DNA of 64,000 nucleotides from Dyadobacter chenwenxiniae (GCF_022869785.1 NZ_CP094997.1:6515001-6579000), one strand, 5' to 3'. Positions 53,259 through 62,558 are shown, counted from the first letter of the stretch. Numbers and translations are program-made. Notes: generated by a model from the sequence alone, not told the origin.

Positions 53259-55862
53259 TTAAATCTCTACGCTCCCTATATTTTCGAAGATCAGGTCGCC
53301 TTTGGAATTGAGCTCCATCATGATCACTGAATCTTTTGCAACTTGTCCGCTCAATATGCCTTTGGACAACTCATTCAAGATCCGACGCTGCATAACACGT
53401 TTCAAAGGTCTTGCGCCGAATGCAGGATCAAATCCATCTTCACCCAGTTTAGCAAGCGCTTCGTCTGTTGCATCGAGGGTAACTCCCTGGTCTTGCAGCA
53501 TTTTTTGAATTCCCTTAAACTGAATGTCGACAATCTTCCGAATGTTTTTCAATGTAAGCGGTTCAAACAACACGATCTCATCGATCCGGTTCAAGAATTC
53601 AGGTCTTACAGAGGCTTTCAACAGATCCAGCACAGCTTGTTTGGCTTCTTCCACGACCAGCGTGTGGTTCCAGCCTTCGTCTTCTGCAAATTTCTCCTGA
53701 ATGATATGGCTTCCTATATTAGAAGTCATAATGATTATGGTGTTCTTGAAATTAGCAACGCGGCCCTTGTTATCAGTCAACCGACCTTCGTCCAGCACTT
53801 GCAGGAGAATGTTCCAAACGTCCGGATGGCCTTTTTCGATTTCATCCAACAAAATCACGCTGTAAGGCTTGCGACGCACGGCTTCGGTCAACTGTCCGCC
53901 CTCATCATAACCTACATATCCCGGAGGCGCACCCACCAGCCTGCTTACAGAATGCCGCTCCTGATATTCACTCATATCAATCCGCACAATCGCATTTTCG
54001 TCGTTGAAAAGATATTCAGCCAGTGTTTTGGCCAGTTCGGTTTTTCCCACACCTGTTGGTCCAAGGAAGAGGAAGCTACCGATCGGTCGTTTCGCGTCTT
54101 GTAAGCCTGCACGGCTGCGGCGAACGGCGTCGGCAACCAATTCAATGGCTTCGTCCTGGCCCGCAACGCGGTTATGCAAGTGATCTTCAAGCTGTAAGAG
54201 TTTTTCTCTGTCGCTTTGCAACATTTTGCTCACCGGAATCCCAGTCCATTTTGCAACTACTTCGGCAATGTCTTCCGGTGTGATTTCCTCCTGCATTAAG
54301 CTCTGAGAATCTTCGGACTGCTGTAATTCGGTAAGTTTACTTTGCACTTCGGGAATGCGGCCATAACGGATCTCGGCCACTTTGCCAAAATCACCTGCAC
54401 GCTCCGCCTGTTCGGCTTCCAGTCGCAGTTGCTCGCTTTGTTCTTTTAATGTGCGAACCTCATTAACCTTGCCCTTTTCATTTTCCCATTGTGCTTTTAA
54501 TGTATTACGATCCTCGCTGAGGTCTGCAATTTCCTTGTTCAGCACCGTTTCCTTATCCTTGTTGTTCTCGCGGCGGATCGCCTCGCGTTCAATTTCGAGC
54601 TGCATAATGCGGCGGTTCAGCTCGTCGAGCTCTTCGGGAACGCTGTCCATTTCCAGCCTCAATTTGGAAGCCGCTTCGTCCATTAGGTCGATGGCTTTAT
54701 CGGGTAGGAACCGGTCGCTGATATAACGGTTCGACAATTCAACAGCCGCAATCACAGCATCATCCTGAATCCGAACGCCATGATGGAGCTCGTATTTTTC
54801 TTTGATGCCTCGCAGAATGCTGATCGCATCGGGAATATCTGGTTCATCGACCATTACAGACTGGAAACGACGTTCCAGAGCCTTGTCTTTCTCCATATAT
54901 TTTTGATATTCCTTCAATGTAGTCGCGCCTATTGCATGCAACTCGCCGCGTGCAAGGGCGGGTTTTAGCAAGTTTGCGGCGTCCATTGCACTTTCACCAC
55001 CACCCCCGGCGCCAATCAATGTGTGGATTTCGTCAATGAAAAGAACGATCTCACCTTCCGAATCCGTCACTTCTTTGATAACCGCTTTCAGCCTTTCCTC
55101 AAACTCACCCTTATATTTCGCACCGGCAATCAGAAGTCCCATATCCAGGGATACGATGATCTTCGATTTCAGGTTTTCGGGAACGTCGCCTTGCACAATG
55201 CGTTGTGCGAGGCCCTCCACAATAGCCGTTTTACCCACACCGGGTTCACCCAATAGGATCGGATTGTTTTTTGTTCTCCGGCTCAGAATCTGCAAGACAC
55301 GACGGATTTCCTCGTCCCTGCCGATGACCGGGTCAATTTTGCCGGCTTTCGCCAATTCGTTTAAATTTTTGCTGTATCGTTCCAGTGAGCGATATTTAGC
55401 TTCTGCATTTTGATCTTTCACAGGATTGTTTTTACCTCTAAGTTCTTTGATTGCATTAATCAGTTCTTTTTCCTTGAAACCAACTTCCTTCATGAGCGTC
55501 GCTGTGGAATCTTTTCCAGCCAGGATGCCAAGAATGAGCAGTTCAATGCTTATAAATTCGTCGTTAAATTCTTTGGTAAAACTTTGCGCCTTGGCACTCG
55601 CAGCAGCCATATCGTTTCCGAGATAAGGCTGGCCGCCGCTTACCCGCGGATATCCTTCCAATATCTTTTCCAAACGGTTGTTCAAAACGTCCGGGCTGAT
55701 ATTCAGTTTATTCAATAAAAACAATGATGTATTCGGATCCTCTTCCAATATGGATTTGAGGACATGACCCGTTTCGATAGCCTGTTGTTGGTTTCCCTGG
55801 GCCATTTGCGCAGCATGTTGGATAATCTCCTGCGCCTTTATGGTATATTGGTTGAAGTTCAT
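53259..55862 (-). CDS. clpB: ClpB-type disaggregase chaperone
   Basis: An 867-residue cytoplasmic Hsp100 ATPase that rescues aggregated proteins with DnaK. The N-terminal Clp repeat domain (about 1-145) is followed by the first AAA+ module with Walker A GEPGVGKTA, a coiled-coil M-domain (about 405-525), and the second AAA+ module with Walker A GPTGVGKTE and arginine fingers. ClpB lacks the ClpP-binding loop of ClpA. A terminator follows. It is a single-gene unit. No clear CIRCE or other heat-shock operator was found. Confidence 0.97.
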   Translation of the reverse strand: MNFNQYTIKAQEIIQHAAQMAQGNQQQAIETGHVLKSILEEDPNTSLFLLNKLNISPDVLNNRLEKILEGYPRVSGGQPYLGNDMAAASAKAQSFTKEFNDEFISIELLILGILAGKDSTATLMKEVGFKEKELINAIKELRGKNNPVKDQNAEAKYRSLERYSKNLNELAKAGKIDPVIGRDEEIRRVLQILSRRTKNNPILLGEPGVGKTAIVEGLAQRIVQGDVPENLKSKIIVSLDMGLLIAGAKYKGEFEERLKAVIKEVTDSEGEIVLFIDEIHTLIGAGGGGESAMDAANLLKPALARGELHAIGATTLKEYQKYMEKDKALERRFQSVMVDEPDIPDAISILRGIKEKYELHHGVRIQDDAVIAAVELSNRYISDRFLPDKAIDLMDEAASKLRLEMDSVPEELDELNRRIMQLEIEREAIRRENNKDKETVLNKEIADLSEDRNTLKAQWENEKGKVNEVRTLKEQSEQLRLEAEQAERAGDFGKVAEIRYGRIPEVQSKLTELQQSEDSQSLMQEEITPEDIAEVVAKWTGIPVSKMLQSDREKLLQLEDHLHNRVAGQDEAIELVADAVRRSRAGLQDAKRPIGSFLFLGPTGVGKTELAKTLAEYLFNDENAIVRIDMSEYQERHSVSRLVGAPPGYVGYDEGGQLTEAVRRKPYSVILLDEIEKGHPDVWNILLQVLDEGRLTDNKGRVANFKNTIIIMTSNIGSHIIQEKFAEDEGWNHTLVVEEAKQAVLDLLKASVRPEFLNRIDEIVLFEPLTLKNIRKIVDIQFKGIQKMLQDQGVTLDATDEALAKLGEDGFDPAFGARPLKRVMQRRILNELSKGILSGQVAKDSVIMMELNSKGDLIFENIGSVEI

Positions 55863-55981
55863 GGAGATGATTGCTTAATGTCGAATCATTCCATGAAAAA
55901 TCATATGCCTGATCAGAAAATCTGAAATTTTGGCATTAAACGAATTGAAAAATAGATTTCCAGGACAAAATGTCCATTATT

Positions 55982-57211
55982 TCAGAGATCAATCTGCGTT
56001 TTTAGCAGATCATCCAGCGTTTCGCGCCTTCTGATGAGCCGCGCTTCGGCCTGATCCACTAAAACTTCCGGGGGTCTTACCCTCGCGTTATAATTTGAGC
56101 TCATAGTAAGGCCATAGGCGCCTGCATTCAAAAACGCGAGCAGGTCGCCAGCTTTCACTTCGGGCAGGGTGCGGTCAGTCGCGAAAGTGTCCGTTTCACA
56201 GATGTAACCCACTACATTATAGGTTTTAGGCTCGCCCGCGGGGTTAGAGACATTCAGAATGTGATGGTAAGAACCATACATCATCGGGCGGATCAAGTGA
56301 TTTAGACCCGAATTCACGTGAACAAAATTCCGCGCCGGATCTTCCTTTACAACCGTCGCATTCACCAGCAAATAGCCGGATTCGCTGACCAGAAATTTCC
56401 CCGGTTCAAACCAAAGCTGCAATTCCCGTCCATATTCCCCGCAAAACTTTTTGAAACGCTCCGAAATCTTTCTTCCCAACAAATCCATGTCTGTTATCTC
56501 GTCGCCGGGTAAGTAGGAGACTTTAAAACCGCCTCCCAGATCCACGATTTCAAGATCAGGGAAATGTTTGGCTGTTTCAAAAAGAATGTCAGCCACTTTC
56601 AGGAATGGTTCGGCATCCTTGATATCCGATCCGGTATGTTGGTGCAAGCCAATGATCTTGATATCGTATTTTTTGACAACTTCGAGAATCTGATCCAACA
56701 GCAAAACTGAAATGCCAAATTTAGAATCCGCATGTGCAGTCATGATCTTGGCATTACCGCCGGCTGCCACGTTCGGTTTTATCCTGATTAAACAAGGTTT
56801 GGTGTTTCCATAAGTTTGCCCAAACCATTCGAGCAACGGAATGCTGTCCACATTAACAATGGCACCAGCGTCCACAGCTTCCTTAACCTCTTCAAAAGGA
56901 ACGCCGCTGGGTGTAAATGTAATTTGAGCCGCGGCATAACCAGCCATCAGGCCCATTTCCAGTTCGCCCGGCGAAACGACATCCAATTCTACGCCAATAT
57001 CACGCATTAACCGTAAAATGGACAAATTCGTATTTGCTTTGCAAGCATATTTGATCTTCATATTAATGCCTGAAAAAGCATGCTGCAATTCTTGCACTTT
57101 GCGTCTGATGGTTGCGCCGTCATAAACGTAAAGCGGGCTGCCATAAGCCTCGGTTAGCTGATGAGGATCAATGTTTTGAATCGAATATGTATTTTGATCG
57201 GAAAGTTGCAT
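55982..57211 (-). CDS. lysA: Diaminopimelate decarboxylase
   Basis: A PLP-dependent enzyme that makes L-lysine from meso-diaminopimelate. The protein is 409 residues from the ATG at 57211, with the PLP lysine at Lys58 (KYACKAN), the HTGSDI segment, and CETDTF with the conserved cysteine at the dimer interface. I rejected the upstream start at 57382 because the additional 57 residues are unrelated and would overlap pyrF. It lies 52 bases downstream of pyrF on the same strand, so the two may be co-transcribed. Confidence 0.93.
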   Translation of the reverse strand: MQLSDQNTYSIQNIDPHQLTEAYGSPLYVYDGATIRRKVQELQHAFSGINMKIKYACKANTNLSILRLMRDIGVELDVVSPGELEMGLMAGYAAAQITFTPSGVPFEEVKEAVDAGAIVNVDSIPLLEWFGQTYGNTKPCLIRIKPNVAAGGNAKIMTAHADSKFGISVLLLDQILEVVKKYDIKIIGLHQHTGSDIKDAEPFLKVADILFETAKHFPDLEIVDLGGGFKVSYLPGDEITDMDLLGRKISERFKKFCGEYGRELQLWFEPGKFLVSESGYLLVNATVVKEDPARNFVHVNSGLNHLIRPMMYGSYHHILNVSNPAGEPKTYNVVGYICETDTFATDRTLPEVKAGDLLAFLNAGAYGLTMSSNYNARVRPPEVLVDQAEARLIRRRETLDDLLKTQIDL

Positions 57212-57263
57212 GGGGCAATTTAATGGAATGACGAAAGAAGATTTATGGTGTTTTTGAAAGGGC

Positions 57264-58091
57264 TTACTGGCAATATTTATCCAGGTAAACGGCCATTTCC
57301 TGTTGAAGCAGCTGCGCCTCTTGTTTTGCTTTTTGCGCGAAGTCAATACCGTTTCCAGCGTAGATAATGCTGCGGGATGCATTTACAAGGAGTCCGCAAT
57401 GTTTGTTCATGCCAAATCGGGAAAGTTCTTCAAGATTTCCGCCCTGGGCACCAACGCCAGGGACCAGCAGAAAATGATCCGGGACAATGTTTCTTATTTT
57501 TTCGAATTCTGCGGCTTGCGTAGCGCCTACCACATACATCATGCGGTCTGCACCTGCCCAGGTATGCGAAGTTCTGAGCACATGCTCATATATAGGCTTG
57601 CCGTCCGCTTGCAGGCGCTGAAAATCGCCGCTTCCCGGGTTAGACGTCAAAGCAAGCAGGATAACCCACTTATTTTCAAATTCCAGAAAAGGGGTTACCG
57701 AATCGCTTCCCATATAAGGCGCGACCGTAACTGCGTCAAAATCAAGCCCGGACGCAGACGGATCAAAGAATGTTCTGGCATAAAGGCCGGAAGTGTTTCC
57801 AATGTCGCCGCGTTTGGCGTCGGCGATTGTAAAATGACTCTTGGGGATGTATTCAATGGTTTTTTGCAAACTTTCCCAACCTCTTACGCCCGATGCTTCG
57901 TAAAATGCAATGTTGGGTTTATAGGAAACACAAAAGTCCGCAGTGGCGTCGATGATCTGTTTGTTGAACTCAAAAACCGGGTCAGCCGCTTTACTCAGAT
58001 GGGCGGGGATTTTCCGGATATCTGTGTCAAGCCCTATGCATAAATAGGATTTTTTCTGGGAAATTTGTTCAAACAGTGCTTCGTACGTCAT
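57264..58091 (-). CDS. pyrF: Orotidine-5'-phosphate decarboxylase
   Basis: Decarboxylates OMP to UMP in pyrimidine synthesis. The 275-residue protein is the longer type (as in Actinobacteria and Bacteroidota), with the catalytic segment DAKRGD at residues 91-96 (Asp91, Lys93, Asp96) and the phosphate-binding loop in VPGVGAQGG. The gene is divergent from rfbC, and its upstream region overlaps the rfbC promoter. lysA follows it. Confidence 0.95.
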   Translation of the reverse strand: MTYEALFEQISQKKSYLCIGLDTDIRKIPAHLSKAADPVFEFNKQIIDATADFCVSYKPNIAFYEASGVRGWESLQKTIEYIPKSHFTIADAKRGDIGNTSGLYARTFFDPSASGLDFDAVTVAPYMGSDSVTPFLEFENKWVILLALTSNPGSGDFQRLQADGKPIYEHVLRTSHTWAGADRMMYVVGATQAAEFEKIRNIVPDHFLLVPGVGAQGGNLEELSRFGMNKHCGLLVNASRSIIYAGNGIDFAQKAKQEAQLLQQEMAVYLDKYCQ

Positions 58092-58139
58092 GATTTTGGA
58101 AATAATGCGCCGAAATTACAACCTCTATCAATAGATTCA

Positions 58140-58147
58140 TAAATTTG
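58140..58147 (+). promoter_or_regulatory. Putative -7 box of rfbC
   Basis: TAAATTTG is a full TAnnTTTG match 47 bases before the rfbC ATG. On the opposite strand, TAATTTCG at 58111-58118 is a one-mismatch element for pyrF, so the two divergent genes may share a compact control region. Confidence 0.4.
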
Positions 58148-58194
58148 TAACAACATTAAGACTTACCATTACCAACCAACAGACATAATATTTT

Positions 58195-58743
58195 ATGCAG
58201 ATTCGCGAAACCTCCATTGCCGGATTAGTTGAACTTACCCCACGTGTTTTCCATGACGATCGAGGCATGTTTTTTGAATCGTATAACGAACAGATATTTA
58301 AGCAGTTGGGCTTGCCTACTAATTTTGTGCAGGACAATCAGTCTTTCTCCAAAAAAGGGGTTGTCAGAGGTTTACACTTTCAAAGGGCTCCGTTTGCACA
58401 AGGCAAGCTGGTTCGCGTTATTTCTGGTAAGGTGCTGGATGTTGCAGTTGATATCCGGCCGGAGTCGCCGACATTTGGCAAGCATGAGATTTTTGAGCTG
58501 AGCAGTGAGAAAAATAACGTTGCTTACGTTCCCGAAGGTTTTGCGCACGGTTTTGTTGCCCTTGAAGATTCTATTTTCTCTTATAAATGCACGAATATTT
58601 ATAATAAAGAATCTGAGTCAGGGATTTTGTGGAATGATGAAGATCTGGCGATCAATTGGGGAATTGAAAATGCCAATGTTTCAGAAAAGGATCAAATCCT
58701 TCCGACCTTCCGCTCGCTTTTTGGTGATTTGAAAAAGATCTGA
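58195..58743 (+). CDS. rfbC: dTDP-4-dehydrorhamnose 3,5-epimerase
   Basis: A 182-residue cupin enzyme of the dTDP-rhamnose pathway. Typical segments are SKKGVVRGLHFQ, where the histidine is a catalytic base, RPESPTFGK, and PEGFAHGF with the second His. The other rfb genes are not here, so this copy is detached from the pathway's usual cluster. It is divergent from pyrF and convergent with the DJ-1-like gene at 58764. Confidence 0.93.
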   Translation: MQIRETSIAGLVELTPRVFHDDRGMFFESYNEQIFKQLGLPTNFVQDNQSFSKKGVVRGLHFQRAPFAQGKLVRVISGKVLDVAVDIRPESPTFGKHEIFELSSEKNNVAYVPEGFAHGFVALEDSIFSYKCTNIYNKESESGILWNDEDLAINWGIENANVSEKDQILPTFRSLFGDLKKI

Positions 58744-58763
58744 TGAATTGGGAATCGGATCTG

Positions 58764-59444
58764 TTATTTTTCAAATAGTTCTTCCAATGCTTTGGATGCG
58801 ACTTTTTTTGCCGAATTAGGATTTTGACCGGTGATTAACCTCTCGTCCATTTCAATGAATTCCATAAAAGGGATCACTGCTTTGGTATAGTGTGCGCCGC
58901 GCTCTTTCAATTTGTCTTCCAGATAAAACGGCACTTCGCTTACAAAGCTCATCAAGGCTTCTTCCACATTGGAAAAGCCGGTGACGTATTTGTCCTGAAT
59001 TAAATAGGAGCCGTCTGATAGTTTAACGTTCAGTAACCCGCAGACGCCGTGGCAAACCGCAGATACCATTCCATTGCGTTCGTAAATGACCTTTACAATA
59101 TTTTGGAGTTCGGTATTTTCGGCAAGGTCCCACATCGCCCCGTGTCCGCCGGCGAAATAAATAAGGCGGTAATCGGCTGGATTGATCTGGGTAAGGGATA
59201 GGGAATTATCTAATTTAGCCCGGAAAGCAATGTCATCCCAGTATTTTGCATTGCACTCATCTTTCAATTCGAGGCTGCGTTCATCAATTGGAATCCTTCC
59301 GCCTAATGGGCTTACGATGTCCATCAAAACCCTGCGTTTGGCCATTACATCATAAAAATAGGTCAGTTCACTCAGCCATAAACCCGTCTTTCCGGCTTTG
59401 GTGGGAAACGCGTCATGATTGGTGCAAACGATGAGGACTTTCAT
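58764..59444 (-). CDS. DJ-1/PfpI-family protein, Hsp31-like (type 1 glutamine amidotransferase-like)
   Basis: A 226-residue protein from the ATG at 59444 (MKVLIVCTNHDAFPTKAG). The upstream frame to 59531 was rejected since it adds 29 residues with no conserved pattern. The nucleophile Cys131 lies in AVCHG, followed by His132, and the GGHGAMWDL segment at 99-107 is a hallmark of the Hsp31-like branch, reported to act as a glyoxalase III or protein deglycase. It is a second, distinct DJ-1 member in this window. Confidence 0.82.
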   Translation of the reverse strand: MKVLIVCTNHDAFPTKAGKTGLWLSELTYFYDVMAKRRVLMDIVSPLGGRIPIDERSLELKDECNAKYWDDIAFRAKLDNSLSLTQINPADYRLIYFAGGHGAMWDLAENTELQNIVKVIYERNGMVSAVCHGVCGLLNVKLSDGSYLIQDKYVTGFSNVEEALMSFVSEVPFYLEDKLKERGAHYTKAVIPFMEFIEMDERLITGQNPNSAKKVASKALEELFEK

Positions 59445-59510
59445 AATATCTTCCGAAGTTACTGGCAGAAAGATAAATAAAATCAAATGACATTCCAGCT
59501 TAAAAGCAGA

Positions 59511-59536
59511 ATGACATGCTTTGGAGTGCATGTCAT
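59511..59536. repeat. Inverted repeat between the DJ-1-like gene and the response-regulator gene
   Basis: ATGACATGC at 59511-59519 is complementary to GCATGTCAT at 59528-59536. The position, 30 bases after the regulator's stop on the minus strand, suits a terminator, but there is no T tract. A protein-binding site is the alternative. Confidence 0.5.
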
Positions 59537-59566
59537 CTTAAAAGAATACGATATAGAAAAGGATTT

Positions 59567-60232
59567 TTAATTCAATAATTGGTTTTTGTAAGCAAATGCA
59601 ACTGCTGCCGCGGTGCTTTTGGTGCCCGTTTTTTCCAAAACGCGCAATCTGTGACCTTCCACGGTTCTAACGCTGATGAAAAGCTTATCGCTAATCTCAG
59701 CCGTTGAGAAACCATCGCATATCAGTTGAAGCACTTCTTTTTCCCTGGCAGAAAGGGCAACATTGCATGCGTTGGGGAAGAATGGATGTTTATTGACCTG
59801 CCTTGTAACCATTTTCCGGTGCATGGCTTTGGAGACAAAATCGTTATAATAAAATCCTTCCTCATCTACCCGGCGAATGGCTTTTTCAACTTCATCCGGG
59901 CTTGTATCCTTTAATAAGTAACCCTGCACGCCTTTTTCCAGCATGTGAATGACGAAACGGTCCTCGTTATACATCGAGACGACAATCACCTTAATATTAG
60001 GGAATCTCTCAAATGCTGCTTCTGTGGCCTGAATGCCATCCATAACCGGCATTTGCAGATCCATAAAAACGATGTCGGGCGTATTAGCGGGAAGGCGGTC
60101 GAGTAATTCCTGGCCATTTGCCGCTTCCAGTATAAATTCGAAATCGGGAATGCCGCTCAGCATGGAGATAAATCCCTTTCTGAACAATTCGTGATCATCC
60201 GCAATTCCCAGTTTTAAGGTTTTCATATTCAT
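59567..60232 (-). CDS. NarL/LuxR-type response regulator
   Basis: A 221-residue regulator. The receiver domain has the phosphoacceptor Asp58 in DIVFMDLQMP, and the C-terminal LuxR-type helix-turn-helix (about 155-218) contains LSAREKEVLQLICDGFSTAEI. It begins immediately after the stop of the histidine kinase gene, so the two are translationally linked. The ATG at 60232 or the ATG two codons on (60226) could be used. DNA targets are unknown. Confidence 0.92.
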   Translation of the reverse strand: MNMKTLKLGIADDHELFRKGFISMLSGIPDFEFILEAANGQELLDRLPANTPDIVFMDLQMPVMDGIQATEAAFERFPNIKVIVVSMYNEDRFVIHMLEKGVQGYLLKDTSPDEVEKAIRRVDEEGFYYNDFVSKAMHRKMVTRQVNKHPFFPNACNVALSAREKEVLQLICDGFSTAEISDKLFISVRTVEGHRLRVLEKTGTKSTAAAVAFAYKNQLLN

Positions 60233-61096
60233 TTAAATGTTCACGCGCTCGCGACGGAATGGGTGCAAAGGTTCCGGTTTGCTGTCTGTAACCGGCATCA
60301 TAGGGATCTGTGCGAATGCACTTGCGCCGCCTTTCTCGGGCTTTTCGTATTGGACTGTTCCGTTAACAATCGCCAGCCGGCTTTCAATTCCCAGTAAGCC
60401 TAGTCCGGCAAGGTTGTTCTCTTTGATTTTCTCGGGATCGAACCCAACGCCATTGTCAGTCACTTTCAAGCCGATCATCTGGTCATTGATTTCCAGCCTG
60501 ATGTCAATTTTTGTACAGCTGGCATGCTTTATCGCATTATTGACCAGCTCCTGCATAATGCGATAAAGCGTAAGTTCGAGTTTCTGGCCCTGGCGTGGAA
60601 AGTCGTCGGTATTGGCCTGGAAAGTGATAGCGAGGTTGTTATCTTCCTCTAATTTATGAATAAATTCTTCAATCGCCTCCATCAAGCCAAACCTTTCCAA
60701 TGTCGTTGGCACCAGATCACGCGTGATACGCCTTACATGCAGGATCGTTTCCTCCACAAGCGTCTGCGATTTTTTCATAATCTGATCTTCTTTCTCATTT
60801 CCGCTGTTCCCGACCATCTTACTGAGTTGGTTTAGGCTTAACTTTGTGAGAGAGAGCATTGTCCCGATATCATCGTGCAAATCCTGTGCTATGCGGCGGC
60901 GTTCTGTCTCCTCCGAGTTTAATGCGGTGTCAAGCAAAAGTCGATTGTAATTTTTTTCAATATCGCTGATCCGCTTTTCTTCTTCGAAACGCCTTTTTTG
61001 ATAATACATCACAAATGAGATCATACAAAATGCCATGGTCAACATTGCCAGTGAGGCAATGAGTAAAGCCCATTTCAACTCTTCACTGTTTTGCAT
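60233..61096 (-). CDS. Membrane-anchored histidine kinase (HisKA_3 family)
   Basis: A 287-residue kinase from the ATG at 61096. One membrane segment (about 10-30) anchors the protein. The phosphoacceptor is His74 in AQDLHDDIG, typical of HisKA_3 kinases that partner NarL-type regulators, and the ATPase motif has NAIKHA and NGVGFD. There is no large sensor domain of its own. Its start overlaps the end of the gene upstream, which encodes a 7TM-like protein that may supply the sensor. Confidence 0.9.
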   Translation of the reverse strand: MQNSEELKWALLIASLAMLTMAFCMISFVMYYQKRRFEEEKRISDIEKNYNRLLLDTALNSEETERRRIAQDLHDDIGTMLSLTKLSLNQLSKMVGNSGNEKEDQIMKKSQTLVEETILHVRRITRDLVPTTLERFGLMEAIEEFIHKLEEDNNLAITFQANTDDFPRQGQKLELTLYRIMQELVNNAIKHASCTKIDIRLEINDQMIGLKVTDNGVGFDPEKIKENNLAGLGLLGIESRLAIVNGTVQYEKPEKGGASAFAQIPMMPVTDSKPEPLHPFRRERVNI

Positions 61097-61781
61097 AACC
61101 GGCGGCCGAAAAATGATAAATACCAACGCTAAACATTATGGCAGAGATAATTTCGAAAATGTAGGGAATTATCCTTGTCACGCCCAAGTCAAAAGAGCCA
61201 TTCCAAGTTGCAGTATAATGCAATGCCGGCGCAATAAATATAAAACTGGAATAATATAGCAGTAGTCCAGAACATACCCAAAAAAAGGGGAAGGTTAATA
61301 AGTTTGGAATTCTCAGAGACTTTATGAGTTCATAGAAATACAGTAAAATCCAGGAGATTATCAGTACGCCTTCAATAGTCTTAGAATAAAGAACCGCCCT
61401 GTGGTTGTGAAGATCCCTGATGTTCGGGTTGGCATTGAAGATTTCCCAAACACAAAAGGCGGAAAATGCAAACATTGCGTATATCAACAACTTCCGTGCA
61501 TTCGATCCGATCAATTTATAGTAAAACATGCCACTGATCAGGCAATAGTAAAGGGGGGTGCTCAAATTGTAATAGATAATGTTGTTTTTATGTAATGCAG
61601 CGGAGTGGACCATAAAAATATCTATCACAAATTTCAACAACAGATAAAGTACAAGTAATTTGAATGAAGGGTCTAAATATGCTTTTCGGACAAAAATCAA
61701 GGTCAGAGGTAGCAAAGTTATTATTACGGTAAAACACGGAATTGGTTTCTTGGCGAAGTAGATCGTAAGTGTTTCAAACAT
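61083..61781 (-). CDS. Seven-transmembrane-like protein, probable sensor of the kinase operon
   Basis: A 232-residue integral membrane protein with about seven membrane segments and short loops, no known enzyme motif and no signal peptide. Its stop overlaps the start of the histidine kinase gene by 14 bases. The arrangement (7TM-like protein, kinase with no sensor domain, regulator) suggests it perceives the signal. I do not recognise the family and cannot name a ligand. Confidence 0.6.
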   Translation of the reverse strand: MFETLTIYFAKKPIPCFTVIITLLPLTLIFVRKAYLDPSFKLLVLYLLLKFVIDIFMVHSAALHKNNIIYYNLSTPLYYCLISGMFYYKLIGSNARKLLIYAMFAFSAFCVWEIFNANPNIRDLHNHRAVLYSKTIEGVLIISWILLYFYELIKSLRIPNLLTFPFFWVCSGLLLYYSSFIFIAPALHYTATWNGSFDLGVTRIIPYIFEIISAIMFSVGIYHFSAAGYAKQ

Positions 61782-61828
61782 CTCGATTATAAATTCAATG
61801 GTCTAACACTTAAACTAGCAGCCCGAAA

Positions 61829-62242
61829 CTAACATTCATTGGGGCAAAGCGGTCCGCCTGTCATTGCTTCTTTTTTTGCAGGCATGTCCTTCATTCCGCC
61901 TAACCGGGCAGTTTTAGTAAGGTCGTTGCCGTAAGCATCAACAGGAATAAGTACGAGCCGGGAAGTTGGTCTTTTCTGCCCCATGCCAATCCCGGATTTC
62001 GTATTGACAACACTTTCTTCTTCCTCGGTAATGCCATAATACACCCGGAATCCAACACAAGTTTCGCCGTGAATTTTCATCAATTCGTTGAATGTGTGTA
62101 TTCCAAAGAACTCAGCTTTTACATAATTTTCACCACGAAGCGTGATTTCCTGCTCTCTTTTTTGGAAGGGTTCTGTAATTCTTAATGCTTGTTCGGCCGA
62201 GATTAGCTGTCCTTCGTTACCTGTAAATTTCCGTGAATCCAT
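61829..62242 (-). CDS. Hypothetical protein of Bacteroidota type
   Basis: A 137-residue soluble protein. It has a segment FGIHTFNELMKIHGETCVGFRVYYG and a tail with a Pro-Leu-Cys-Pro-Asn-Glu-Cys end. I do not recognise the family. It is not preceded by a signal peptide. Its neighbour upstream on the other side of a 400-base gap is a candidate small RNA, and the 7TM gene follows 48 bases downstream on the same strand. Confidence 0.45.
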   Translation of the reverse strand: MDSRKFTGNEGQLISAEQALRITEPFQKREQEITLRGENYVKAEFFGIHTFNELMKIHGETCVGFRVYYGITEEEESVVNTKSGIGMGQKRPTSRLVLIPVDAYGNDLTKTARLGGMKDMPAKKEAMTGGPLCPNEC

Positions 62243-62341
62243 AAACTATTTTGCAGAATTTAAAAATTTCTTGATCTACGTAAATGTAACCCTCGAGCAC
62301 GTCAACACCAAGCCGTTTAGATTGTATTGAGTTAACGGTTA

Positions 62342-62372
62342 TTTGGTAAATCGCTCTATATCAGTAGCTTTT
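62342..62372 (+). promoter_or_regulatory. Promoter of a short intergenic transcription unit
   Basis: TTTG at 62342-62345 is followed after 19 bases by TAGCTTTT (62365-62372), one base from TAnnTTTG. Both boxes and the spacing agree. The next gene start on this strand is 260 bases away, beyond a terminator at 62577. Confidence 0.5.
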
Positions 62373-62471
62373 AATTGGGCCTAGAACATAAAACACGTAA
62401 TTCTACCTATTACATTGGGGATTATTACCAAGAGGTTCAATATGGCTTACGCATTTTAAAAATCAGGGGTT

Positions 62472-62558
62472 ATGACGCTAAAAATGCATTGCAGAGCAGA
62501 CGACATTTGTAAAGCGTTATGGGAGAAATTTTTAGAGGGATTTCTCACACAAGATTAA
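62472..62558 (+). CDS. Possible 28-residue peptide ORF
   Basis: ATG to TAA in the middle of the candidate transcript, coding MTLKMHC followed by a short charged stretch with Trp and Phe. There is no clear ribosome-binding site. It may be chance, and the transcript structure could be the functional part. I list it so it can be checked. Confidence 0.2.
   Translation: MTLKMHCRADDICKALWEKFLEGFLTQD

Noticed and set aside
57212..57382. 57-codon upstream extension of lysA
   Set aside because: The extra residues are unlike any LysA, contain no conserved motif and run into the 3' end of pyrF. The ATG at 57211 starts right at the family's N-terminus.
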